Source: RGIG5612 sp963589005 (GTDB taxonomy: Bacteria > Bacillota > Clostridia > Lachnospirales > Lachnospiraceae). Taken from it: a stretch of 64,000 nucleotides of DNA. The notes beneath the pieces were generated by a model. The model was given only the letters and a program-made list of their open reading frames with translations, was not told the origin of the DNA and made no database searches. Location: the NCBI GenBank assembly GCA_963589005.1, contig CAVAJR010000007.1:26081-90080 (forward strand), read 5' to 3'. Shown here piece after piece: positions 25,393 to 33,504 of this stretch (its first letter is position 1; each line of letters starts with the position of its first letter). Position numbers and translations under genes: made by a program.

Positions 25393-26400
25393 ATGGATTT
25401 AATGACTAAAATTTACGAGCAGGCTAAGGCTGATCCACAGGTTGTAGCTTTTCCGGAAGCTGACGATCCTAAGATGCTTCAGGCTGTTGATGAAGCAGTA
25501 AAGAACGGATATTGCAAGCCGATTCTTGTTGGCGATCCTGAAGCTATTCAGGCAGCAGCTAAGGAAGCAGGCGTTGATATTTCCGGAATGGAGATCTTCG
25601 ACAACAACGATGCTGATAAGAAGAATGAGATCTTCGAGAAATATATTGCTGAATATTCAGATGACCTGTCAATCAAGGCCCTTAACAGAAAGAGCAAGGA
25701 TCCTATGTATACAGCTATGGTTATGGAATGCATCGGCATGGCTGATGTAACATTTGCCGGACTGGTTCATACAACAGGTGATGTTATTCTTGCAGCTACA
25801 ACAATTATCGGTCTTAAGGAAGGCATCGATACACCTTCATCAACAGGTCTGTTCATCATCCCTGGCTTTGAGGGTTCAGAAGGTCAGTACCTTCTCTTTG
25901 GCGACAGCGCTGTATGCACCAAGCCAACTCCGGCAGAGCGTGCTTCAATCGCTATCTCATCTTGCGAAACAGTTAGAGACCTGTTCGGATGGGAACCAAG
26001 ATGTGCTATGCTGTCCTTCTCAACAGACGGAAGTATGGAACATGAGATGGTTGATGATGTCAGAGAGTCTGTACGTATTGCCAATGAGCGTCGTCCGGAT
26101 CTTGCAATTGATGGCGAGTTCCAGCTTGACGCAGCTATCGATCCTAAGGTAGCAGCAAAGAAGGTTAAGAGAGAATCTAAGGTAGCAGGTAAGGCTAACA
26201 TCATTATCTGGCCGGATATCAACGTTGGTAATATCGGCGTTAAGCTGGTTCAGTTCTTCGCTCATGCTGATGCTCCTGGTCCATTCGTACAGGGATTTAA
26301 GAAGATTGCTTCTGACTGCTCACGTTCAGCTCCTGTTTCTGAATTAGTAGGAAACATTGTTATGTGCTGTGTACGTGCTGCAAATGCAAAAAAGAACTAA
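25393..26400 (+). CDS. pta: Phosphate acetyltransferase
   Basis: Converts acetyl-CoA and phosphate to acetyl phosphate for acetate formation and ATP. It has 335 residues from the ATG at 25393 (AAAGGAGA upstream; the longer TTG start at 25369 is not supported). The PTA/PTB fold is seen in ADVTFAGLVHTTGDVILAA, SSTGLFIIPG, RCAMLSFSTDGS and ANIIIWPDINVGNIGVKLVQ. ackA, usually downstream, is not in the window; the gene is followed by a terminator. Phosphate butyryltransferase is less likely because of these Pta-type motifs. Confidence 0.93.
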   Translation: MDLMTKIYEQAKADPQVVAFPEADDPKMLQAVDEAVKNGYCKPILVGDPEAIQAAAKEAGVDISGMEIFDNNDADKKNEIFEKYIAEYSDDLSIKALNRKSKDPMYTAMVMECIGMADVTFAGLVHTTGDVILAATTIIGLKEGIDTPSSTGLFIIPGFEGSEGQYLLFGDSAVCTKPTPAERASIAISSCETVRDLFGWEPRCAMLSFSTDGSMEHEMVDDVRESVRIANERRPDLAIDGEFQLDAAIDPKVAAKKVKRESKVAGKANIIIWPDINVGNIGVKLVQFFAHADAPGPFVQGFKKIASDCSRSAPVSELVGNIVMCCVRAANAKKN

Positions 26401-26414
26401 TTAATGATACTTAT

Positions 26415-26452
26415 AAGTCCTCATATATCCTGTCGGACATATGGGGACTTTT
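26415..26452 (+). terminator. Terminator of pta
   Basis: AAGTCCTCATAT (26415-26426) pairs with ATATGGGGACTT (26439-26450) with one mismatch, followed by TT. Confidence 0.75.
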
Positions 26453-26473
26453 ACTAGAGAGGATTGATGGTAT

Positions 26474-27781
26474 ATGAAGAAAATAATAGCACTTATTTTA
26501 AGCTGCATAATGATGCTTATGTGCGCATCAACTGTGTTAGCTTCAGACTTTCAGAGTATAAGTGGAAGTTTCAAGGCAAATGGTGAGACTGTGTTAGGCG
26601 GCAGCTTTCAGCTGGGATCAGATGACGATGGATGCTTAGTTATATATCTGAATAATGATGTTGACGGCTCTCAGACCGTAATTCAGATTGGCAGCGAAAG
26701 CATAGTATACGGAACAGGGGATAATCTTGTAGAAGTATCCTATTCTGACCTTGCGGATATGATAGAGGTACAGATATCGGCAGATGATGCACAAACATCT
26801 GATATTATGCAATACATCGGCTCTGAAGATCTGCAAAATGATCTGCAGAGCATCAGCGATGCATTAACAGCTGAATATACGAAGATATTGCTGCTGGCCA
26901 ATCAAGAGGGACTGGTAACTACAGCAGAAGACGGAACCATTACAATTGAATTCGATACAGAATCCCTTATTCATTATGTTTCACTTGTTCTTTCAGATCT
27001 GTCACAAAATGATGAGGTATTAGATGCCTTAATGTCAACAAAATTATGGCAGATGTTGAATATTGAGGGAAACAAGGAAGATATACAGGGACTTCTTGCG
27101 CAGACCGCTGAAGATGTAGGTCTGCTTCAGCCGGAAGATCTGGGAATGGATCTTAAGTGCAAATGCGTAGTCACTGCTGCAGGTGATGTAACATATGCTT
27201 TTGAGCTGGTAAGCGATGATATAACACAGAAGATCGACCTGACATCAAATGCAGGCAACATCGAGTTGAGATATACTGAGACTCAAGGCACTGTTTCTCA
27301 GAATATCAATCTGTCCGTCAAGGATGAAATGGTAGCTGCTTCAGGTGCTTTGGGACAGGGCGAGGATGCTGTTTCTTTCGAGGGAACATTTGATTGCAGG
27401 ACAGCCGACCTTAAGTGCAAGGTTACACAGCAGGGAGAAACAGTTGATATTGTAGGAACACTTGATAATAGCGAGACTGAAGAGACAAAATATGCCATTA
27501 CAGGAATATCTGGAGATACAATCGTATTCAATATTTTGCTGGGAGCGAAAGCCGTGGCCGCTGATAACGGAGTAGAGGTATACAAAATATATGCTGATGT
27601 AAATGGAACTGTATATACTCTTTATCTGGGATCTTCAACAAATGATGAAGGAACACAGTATACGCTTAAGCTTACTCAGACATACGATGGAGAAACTGTA
27701 GATTTATATAATGTCGACATTTCAGCTGCTATTGTAAATATTGATGCTCAGCATCTTACAGGCAGCAAAGCTGTTCAATAG
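26474..27781 (+). CDS. Secreted protein of unknown function
   Basis: A 435-residue protein with a signal peptide (MKKIIALILSCIMMLM... cleaved near ASTVLAS). The mature part is acidic and looks rich in beta strands, with a helical Gln/Leu-rich stretch around residues 110-210 and repeated strand-turn patterns in the second half. There is no lipobox Cys at the cleavage site, and no LPxTG or membrane anchor at the C-terminus. I do not recognise the family. It stands alone between the pta terminator and its own terminator. Confidence 0.75.
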   Translation: MKKIIALILSCIMMLMCASTVLASDFQSISGSFKANGETVLGGSFQLGSDDDGCLVIYLNNDVDGSQTVIQIGSESIVYGTGDNLVEVSYSDLADMIEVQISADDAQTSDIMQYIGSEDLQNDLQSISDALTAEYTKILLLANQEGLVTTAEDGTITIEFDTESLIHYVSLVLSDLSQNDEVLDALMSTKLWQMLNIEGNKEDIQGLLAQTAEDVGLLQPEDLGMDLKCKCVVTAAGDVTYAFELVSDDITQKIDLTSNAGNIELRYTETQGTVSQNINLSVKDEMVAASGALGQGEDAVSFEGTFDCRTADLKCKVTQQGETVDIVGTLDNSETEETKYAITGISGDTIVFNILLGAKAVAADNGVEVYKIYADVNGTVYTLYLGSSTNDEGTQYTLKLTQTYDGETVDLYNVDISAAIVNIDAQHLTGSKAVQ

Positions 27782-27810
27782 AGCACTAAGAAATAACAAG
27801 AGTGATAATA

Positions 27811-27846
27811 AAGGCCGCCCGGATTATATATGGTTTGGACGGCCTT
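27811..27846 (+). terminator. Terminator of the secreted protein gene
   Basis: AAGGCCG (27811-27817) pairs with CGGCCTT (27840-27846), with further CC/GG pairing inside. Confidence 0.7.
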
Positions 27847-27901
27847 CACTTAGTTACGAAAAGTGCAGATCATGGGAATTCAAAAATATGGTATGCTGCA
27901 C

Positions 27902-27931
27902 AAAAAAAGACTGCACATCACTGTACAGTCC
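27902..27931 (-). terminator. Terminator of the tRNA operon
   Basis: On the minus strand GACTGTACA-GTGA-TGTGCAGTC (one G-U pair) is followed by seven T residues, a classic intrinsic terminator just after tRNA-Met. Confidence 0.88.
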
Positions 27932-27937
27932 ATCAAG

Positions 27938-28011
27938 TAGCGAGAGGGGGATTTGAACCCTCGACACCGCGGGTATGAACCGCGTGCTCTAGCCAACTGA
28001 GCTATCTCGCC
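27938..28011 (-). tRNA. tRNA-Met(CAT)
   Basis: A 74-nt cloverleaf on the minus strand: acceptor GGCGAGA/TCTCGCT (first pair G-U), D arm with AGCTCAGTTGG, anticodon loop TTCATAC with anticodon CAT in a CGCGG/CCGCG stem, and TTCAAAT in the T loop. CCA is not encoded. The unusual first pair and the stem without three G-C pairs suggest elongator rather than initiator. Confidence 0.93.
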
Positions 28012-28052
28012 ATAAAACCAAGCCCCTATACAAATATAAAAACCCGGTTTAA

Positions 28053-28125
28053 TGGGACCTATAGGGCTCGAACCTATGACCCCCTGCTTGTAAGGCAGGT
28101 GCTCTCCCAGCTGAGCTAAGATCCC
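28053..28125 (-). tRNA. tRNA-Val(TAC)
   Basis: A 73-nt cloverleaf on the minus strand: acceptor GGGATCT/AGGTCCC, anticodon stem CCTGC/GCAGG with loop CTTACAA (anticodon TAC), T loop TTCGAGC, discriminator A. It is co-transcribed with tRNA-Met 41 bases downstream. Confidence 0.95.
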
Positions 28126-28147
28126 ATGCATTTCTCAACGCCATCAG

Positions 28148-28176
28148 AGTATATAAAAAACATTGAGGATTGTCAA
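28148..28176 (-). promoter_or_regulatory. Promoter of the tRNA-Val/tRNA-Met operon
   Basis: Minus strand TTGACA (28176-28171), 17-base spacer, TATACT (28153-28148), about 22 bases before tRNA-Val. Confidence 0.88.
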
Positions 28177-28212
28177 CAATAAAATTTAATTTATCAAAAT
28201 AAGTAAATAGTG

Positions 28213-28240
28213 TTTCAAATTCTAAAAAGGTGTGTATAAT
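28213..28240 (+). promoter_or_regulatory. Candidate promoter of ispF-cysS
   Basis: TTTCAA (28213-28218), 16-base spacer, TATAAT (28235-28240). A ~165-base leader without a recognised riboswitch follows. Confidence 0.5.
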
Positions 28241-28411
28241 TTGTTATGTGTCGGCTGTATCTGCGGGGCGTGGAGATATTTGCTGTATAAAAATGGAAGG
28301 ACTGCGGCTGTACGTAAGATTGCATATATGTCGGACAGGTGAGAAGAGCATGGGTACATGGAGCAGGTAACCTCGTGTGAGGAAGGCACAAACAAAATTG
28401 GGAAGGTGAAT

Positions 28412-28879
28412 ATGAGAATCGGACAAGGATATGATGTTCATAGATTAACGGAAGGAAGACGGCTTATTCTGGGCGGCGTAGAGATTCCGCATGATAAGGG
28501 ACTGGACGGACATTCAGACGCAGATGTGCTGGTGCATGCAATCATGGATGCACTCCTGGGGGCAGCGTCATTGGGAGATATCGGGCTGTTGTTTCCGGAT
28601 TCGGATGAGGCTTATAAGGATTCGGACAGCATAAAGCTGCTGAAAATAGTCGGTACGAGGTTAAGTGAGCATGATTATGAGATAGAAAATATCGATTCTA
28701 CAATTATTGCACAGGCTCCGAAGTTAAGACCTTATATAGACTTGATGCGTGAGAATATAAGCCGTGCATTGGCTCTGGATATTGATCGCGTAAATGTTAA
28801 GGCAACTACAGAAGAAGGACTGGGATTTACCGGACATAAGGAAGGAATTGCGGCGCAGGCAGTGGTGCTGATCAGGTGA
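28412..28879 (+). CDS. ispF: 2-C-methyl-D-erythritol 2,4-cyclodiphosphate synthase
   Basis: Enzyme of the non-mevalonate isoprenoid pathway, forming the cyclic diphosphate from CDP-ME 2-phosphate. It has 155 residues from the ATG at 28412 (RBS GGGAAGGTG; the upstream in-frame ATG at 28358 only adds a non-conserved tail). Visible are RIGQGYDVHRL (Asp and His metal ligands), GLDGHSDADVLVHAIMDALLGA and the C-terminal KATTEEGLGFTGHKEGI. It lies 58 bases before cysS, a common pairing in Clostridia. Confidence 0.96.
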   Translation: MRIGQGYDVHRLTEGRRLILGGVEIPHDKGLDGHSDADVLVHAIMDALLGAASLGDIGLLFPDSDEAYKDSDSIKLLKIVGTRLSEHDYEIENIDSTIIAQAPKLRPYIDLMRENISRALALDIDRVNVKATTEEGLGFTGHKEGIAAQAVVLIR

Positions 28880-28937
28880 TCAGAATAATATGAGAATAAA
28901 CCGGCATTAGGATTAAATATAGATAAGGAAATAAATC

Positions 28938-30344
28938 ATGAGAATTTATAATACTTTAAATGCAAGAAAGGAAGATCTTGTTCCTATTAAGGAGGGCAAG
29001 ATCAGTATGTATGTCTGCGGACCTACAGTATATAATCTGATACATATCGGAAATGCAAGGCCGATGATAGTATTTGATACATTCAGAAGATATCTGCAAT
29101 ATAAGGGATATGATGTAACTTATGTATCAAATTTCACAGATGTTGATGACAAGATCATAAAAAGGGCAATTGAAGAGGGAATCTCTGCAGAGGAGGTTGC
29201 CAATAAGTATATTGATGAGTGTAAGAAGGACATGTCTTCACTTAATATTCTCCCGGCTACTGTTGCGCCTCAGGCAACTAAGGAGATTCATGGAATGCTT
29301 GATATGATCCAGACTCTGATCGACAAGGGATATGCATACGAAAAGAACGGCACTGTATATTATAGAACCAGAAAATTCCAGGGATATGGCAAATTGTCCA
29401 AGAAAAATCTGGATGATATGCAGAGCGGTCATCGTGATATCAAGGTAACGGGAGAGGAAGAAAAGGAAGATCCGGCAGACTTCGTATTATGGAAGCCTAA
29501 AAAAGAAGGAGAACCGTCATGGCCTAGCGCGTGGTCGGACGGACGCCCGGGATGGCACATTGAGTGCTCAGTTATGGCCAAGAGATATTTGGGGGATACT
29601 ATCGATATTCACGCAGGCGGTGAGGATCTCGTATTCCCACATCATGAAAATGAGATCGCACAGTCGGAAGCAGCCAACGGAGTACCATTTGCACATTATT
29701 GGATGCACAATGCATTTCTGAACATTGATGGGGCCAAGATGAGCAAATCTGCAGGCAATTTCTTTACAGTACGTGATATCATTGCTAAATATGATCCGCA
29801 GGTATTAAGATTCTTCATGCTGTCAGCACATTACAGAAGCCCGCTGAATTTCTCAGATACGCTGATGGATGTGGCGAAGGCCGGACTGGACAGAATCAAG
29901 AATGCGGCAGCTAATCTTGATTATATTATTGCAAATGCTTCAGGAAGAGCGCAGGATTTTGCGGCAGGCGAAGATAAGAATTTTGCAGCTCCTTATGTGG
30001 AAAAATTCGAGGCGGCAATGGATGATGACTGCAATACGGCAGATGCGATATCTGCGGTATTTGAATTAGTCCGCGCAATTAATTCAGCAGTAAATGAGAA
30101 TAGCTCAATAGCATTCGTTACATCTGCCAGAGAAACACTGGGTAAGCTCTGTGATGTACTGGGAATCAAGCTGGAAACAGAAAAGGACGATCTTACAAGC
30201 GAGGTTGAGGAGCTTATAAATGAGCGTCAGGCAGCAAGAAAGGCCAAAAATTTTGCCCGTGCGGATGAGATTCGTGCACAGTTAGATCAGATGGGCATCG
30301 TACTTGAAGATACAAGAGAGGGTGTTAAGTGGCACAGAAAGTAA
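28938..30344 (+). CDS. cysS: Cysteinyl-tRNA synthetase
   Basis: Class I synthetase charging tRNA-Cys. It has 468 residues. Visible are the zinc Cys and HIGH motif (CGPTVYNLIHIGNARP), the second zinc-ligand region (WHIECSVMAKRYLGD, GGEDLVFPHHENE), the KMSKS motif (GAKMSKSAGNF) and a C-terminal DALR-type helical domain. The mrnC start codon lies inside its last codons. Confidence 0.97.
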   Translation: MRIYNTLNARKEDLVPIKEGKISMYVCGPTVYNLIHIGNARPMIVFDTFRRYLQYKGYDVTYVSNFTDVDDKIIKRAIEEGISAEEVANKYIDECKKDMSSLNILPATVAPQATKEIHGMLDMIQTLIDKGYAYEKNGTVYYRTRKFQGYGKLSKKNLDDMQSGHRDIKVTGEEEKEDPADFVLWKPKKEGEPSWPSAWSDGRPGWHIECSVMAKRYLGDTIDIHAGGEDLVFPHHENEIAQSEAANGVPFAHYWMHNAFLNIDGAKMSKSAGNFFTVRDIIAKYDPQVLRFFMLSAHYRSPLNFSDTLMDVAKAGLDRIKNAAANLDYIIANASGRAQDFAAGEDKNFAAPYVEKFEAAMDDDCNTADAISAVFELVRAINSAVNENSSIAFVTSARETLGKLCDVLGIKLETEKDDLTSEVEELINERQAARKAKNFARADEIRAQLDQMGIVLEDTREGVKWHRK

Positions 30345-30727
30345 AAAATATGTCATCGGCAGCGTTGGCATTTCTGGGAGATTCGGTATACGAACTAAAC
30401 ATAAGAAACAGGGTCGTAAATGAATGCGAGGGAAGTGCTGATGAATTAAATAAGAAGTCCAAGGCGCTTACAAATGCCAAGGCTCAGGCGATGATCGCCA
30501 ATGTTTGGCAGCAGATGCTGACTGAGGAGGAAATGGCAGTATATAAAAGGGGCAGAAATTTTAAATCTATTTCCGCGCCCCATAGCTGCTCAATCAGCGA
30601 GTACAGAAGGGCGACAGGTGTCGAGGCTTTGCTTGGATACCTGTTTCTTGAAGAACGTATGGACAGAATAGATGAGCTGATAAGTGCAGGAATTGCAGAA
30701 ATTAATAGCAGCATACAACAGTCATAA
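30329..30727 (+). CDS. mrnC: Mini-ribonuclease III
   Basis: Dimeric RNase III catalytic domain without a dsRNA-binding domain, which matures 23S rRNA in Bacillus. It has 132 residues. ALAFLGDSVYELNIRNRV contains the metal-binding Asp and Glu, and the late GVEALLGYLFLEERMDRI supplies the second acidic pair. The start is GTG at 30329, overlapping cysS by 16 bases, so it is probably translationally coupled. The order cysS-mrnC-rlmB matches Bacillus. Confidence 0.94.
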   Translation: MAQKVKNMSSAALAFLGDSVYELNIRNRVVNECEGSADELNKKSKALTNAKAQAMIANVWQQMLTEEEMAVYKRGRNFKSISAPHSCSISEYRRATGVEALLGYLFLEERMDRIDELISAGIAEINSSIQQS

Positions 30728-30849
30728 TGAAGTATTTGCTGCTGTGCATTGTGAATTCCATCATGAAAACTATGTTTAGCTAAGACTGTATCTTTTCGAC
30801 AAATTGTCAATACAGTGATATTTTTACGTAATACAGAGAGAAAAAATAG

Positions 30850-31653
30850 ATGACATATAAAAAGGATAATAAATTTAACAAGAAAAACACAGATGCATCG
30901 GAGACCAGAAAACAAAATGAACTGATGGTTGAAGGCAGAAATGCTGTTCTTGAAGCATTAAAAAGTAACGAGAATATAGATAAATTATATGTTCAGGAGG
31001 GCCTGGGAGATGGGCCCATAAGCCAGCTTGTGTCTGAGGCTAAGAGCCGCAATATCCTGACGGTTTATGTTCCTAAGGACAAATTAGACCTTATGTCCGA
31101 GACAGGACATCATCAGGGAGCAATTCTTAATCTCTCAGCAATTAAGTATGCAGAGGTTGATGATATATTAGAACGAGCCAGTGAACGGGGAGAGAAGCCA
31201 TTTGTATTTGTTCTGGACGGCATTGAGGATCCGCACAACTTGGGAGCGATCATAAGGAGTGCTAACCTGGCAGGAGCCCATGGAGTGATAATCCCGAAGC
31301 ATCGTGCGGCATCGGTTAATGCAACGGTAGCTAAGGCTTCGGCAGGTGCTGTATATCATACGTTAGTTGCCAAGGTAACCAACATTGCACAGACGATAGA
31401 TTATCTTAAGGAACAGGGAATATGGTTTGTTTGTGCAGACATGGGCGGCGAGGAAATGTATAAGCTCAATATGACAGGAGCCATCGGACTGGTAATAGGC
31501 AATGAAGGCTCGGGAGTAAGCCGACTGGTTAAGGAAAAATGCGACTTCATAGCATCTATTCCTATGAAGGGGGATATAGATTCATTGAATGCATCAGTGG
31601 CTGCAGGAATCCTGGCCTGGGAGATAGTCAGACAGAATATGATGCATTCATGA
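30850..31653 (+). CDS. rlmB: 23S rRNA (guanosine-2'-O-)-methyltransferase RlmB
   Basis: SPOUT (TrmH family) methyltransferase of 267 residues. It has an N-terminal L30-like substrate domain (EGRNAVLEALKSNENIDKLYV) and a C-terminal knot with LDGIEDPHNLGAIIRSANLAGAHGV, IGNEGSGVSRLV and IPMKGDIDSLNASVAAGI. The 122-base gap after mrnC contains no gene. Confidence 0.94.
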   Translation: MTYKKDNKFNKKNTDASETRKQNELMVEGRNAVLEALKSNENIDKLYVQEGLGDGPISQLVSEAKSRNILTVYVPKDKLDLMSETGHHQGAILNLSAIKYAEVDDILERASERGEKPFVFVLDGIEDPHNLGAIIRSANLAGAHGVIIPKHRAASVNATVAKASAGAVYHTLVAKVTNIAQTIDYLKEQGIWFVCADMGGEEMYKLNMTGAIGLVIGNEGSGVSRLVKEKCDFIASIPMKGDIDSLNASVAAGILAWEIVRQNMMHS

Positions 31654-31763
31654 TCGTACGAGAACGATACGAGCAATAGTACATGGTCAGCATCAGCTGC
31701 ATGCTGTAATACACCGGCGCGAGAAGAAATTGATAACGAGCTTAGGGGAAATATTATTTAGCT

Positions 31764-32390
31764 ATGAATAACAGCGAAAAGGATAAGAATATCAAAAAAA
31801 TCATATTGGAATATCTGGATTTATTCTGGACAATGTTTAAGATTGGCATATGCACCTTTGGCGGCGGATATGCCATGATGGCGATTATAGAGAAGGAGCT
31901 GGCTGAAAAGCGCCAATGGGCTACAGCTGAAGAGTTGGTAGATTATATGGCTATCGCTCAGATAACACCGGGCGTAATAGCAGTGAATATCTCAACATTT
32001 ATAGGCCGCAAACGAAAGGGAATATTGGGCGGCATTGTAGCCACCCTGGGAGTTATAGCTCCGTCAATTATAATAATAATGATCATTGCAGCATTTCTTG
32101 TAAATTTTCAGGAAAATGAATATGTGCAGCATGCATTGGCAGGAATCAGGGTATGTGTATGCGTATTGATCTTAAATGCAGTTATAAGCTTTGTTAAGAA
32201 GACAGTCATTGACTTGTTGTCATTGGCTGCATTTATATGCGTATTTATCCTTGCTGCATTTACTAGGATCGAGACAGTATATCTGACACTGGGAGTGCTT
32301 GCAGTAAGCGTTGTTTTGACACTGATATTCGGCGAGAAATATATTAATGTCAGCAGGAAATTTTCAGATGGTAAGGAGGTTAAGAAATGA
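31764..32390 (+). CDS. ChrA-type transporter, first half
   Basis: A 208-residue membrane protein with about six hydrophobic segments, corresponding to one Chromate_transp domain. FGGGYAMMAIIEKEL and AQITPGVIAVNISTFIG are the family signatures. Firmicutes often split ChrA into two half-size proteins that act together. The name comes from chromate efflux, but the natural substrate in anaerobes is not established. Its stop overlaps the next start by four bases. Confidence 0.88.
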   Translation: MNNSEKDKNIKKIILEYLDLFWTMFKIGICTFGGGYAMMAIIEKELAEKRQWATAEELVDYMAIAQITPGVIAVNISTFIGRKRKGILGGIVATLGVIAPSIIIIMIIAAFLVNFQENEYVQHALAGIRVCVCVLILNAVISFVKKTVIDLLSLAAFICVFILAAFTRIETVYLTLGVLAVSVVLTLIFGEKYINVSRKFSDGKEVKK

Positions 32391-32965
32391 ATCTTCTTAT
32401 GATGTGTCTGGAATTTATGAAAACGGGACTCTTCGCAGTAGGCGGAGGACTGGCAACAGTGCCTTTTCTCTATGAAATGGCAACAAAATATCCGTGGTTT
32501 ACCAGCAGTGATGTGTTAACCTTTATAGCTGTAGCTGAGTCCACACCGGGTCCTATCGGCGTAAATATGGCCACATATGCAGGATATGTAACCAGCGGAT
32601 GGTATGGCGCGATACTTACGACACTGGCACTGACATTTCCAAGCATAGTTATAATATTGATTGTTGCCACTATGCTTGATAAGTTCAGGACCAACAGGTT
32701 CGTGCTGGGCGGATTCAGGTTATTAAGGCCTGCAAGCACAGCATTTATAATGGCAGCAGGATTCAATGTCATGATGGTTGTATTCTTCGGAATAGAGAGA
32801 ATAACATTTGACATGCTGCCGGAGATCGGCTCATATTTCACCACATTTAACTGGAAAGCGGCAATAATGTGCGTTGTGCTGTTTGTATTGATGAAGTATA
32901 TCAAGATACATCCTATATTTTTTATTCTGGGTTCTGCCGGAATAGGAATATTGTTGGGATTGTGA
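32387..32965 (+). CDS. ChrA-type transporter, second half
   Basis: A 192-residue membrane protein, the partner half-domain of the preceding gene. VGGGLATVPFLYEMA and AESTPGPIGVNMATYAG mirror the motifs of the first half, consistent with inverted-topology duplicates. The overlap ATGA suggests coupled translation and a hetero-dimer. A hairpin follows at 33019-33037. Confidence 0.88.
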   Translation: MNLLMMCLEFMKTGLFAVGGGLATVPFLYEMATKYPWFTSSDVLTFIAVAESTPGPIGVNMATYAGYVTSGWYGAILTTLALTFPSIVIILIVATMLDKFRTNRFVLGGFRLLRPASTAFIMAAGFNVMMVVFFGIERITFDMLPEIGSYFTTFNWKAAIMCVVLFVLMKYIKIHPIFFILGSAGIGILLGL

Positions 32966-33018
32966 CAGTACCAAATAGCTGAAAAATATCCGAAAATCAG
33001 GATAACAGGCGAGAGTCT

Positions 33019-33041
33019 CCGGCAATTCAATTGCCGGGTAG
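33019..33041 (+). terminator. Hairpin after the ChrA pair
   Basis: CCGGCAAT-TC-AATTGCCGG forms a tight stem followed by GTAGTTT. It lies 19 bases before the next small gene. Confidence 0.6.
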
Positions 33042-33059
33042 TTTACTTGGAGTGAAGTT

Positions 33060-33260
33060 ATGTATAATGAATATAATCAAGGCATGAACGAGGAAATGCT
33101 TCGTGAGGAGGAACTGGCAGAGGCTGAAACCATGATAAGAAATGGTGCAGATACAAGGCAGATAATGAGAAAACAATTCAGCACTATAGGTCAGAGTGAT
33201 CTGTATAAAATCTATAGAAAATACGGAATCAGTTACGGCGGAGAACAGTGCGACTCGTAA
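33060..33260 (+). CDS. Small hypothetical protein
   Basis: A 66-residue, Glu/Arg-rich, probably helical protein with a possible helix-turn-helix-like stretch (ADTRQIMRKQFSTIGQSDLY). A GGAG ribosome site lies seven bases before the ATG, and a stem-loop with TGACC/GGTCA (about 33291-33320) plus T-rich tail follows the gene, which supports a real transcription unit. The family is not recognised. Confidence 0.6.
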   Translation: MYNEYNQGMNEEMLREEELAEAETMIRNGADTRQIMRKQFSTIGQSDLYKIYRKYGISYGGEQCDS

Positions 33261-33504
33261 ACGAAGCTTATTAGTATGATGGTAGGAAGTGACCTTGCAT
33301 TTGCAATAATGTGGGGTCATTTTATATTGCTGCGGTTATAAGTAAATATAAAAAATATATTGGAAGAAATATTATAAAAAATGTAAGCTAGAAGAGTTGA
33401 TTGCCGCCTGCTGCAGGCATTAGACCATAAAGCAATCTCTGTCGGCAGCAGGTACGGAGGTATTGAACGGACAGCATTTTAAAATAAAGCAGGGAGTTAC
33501 AACA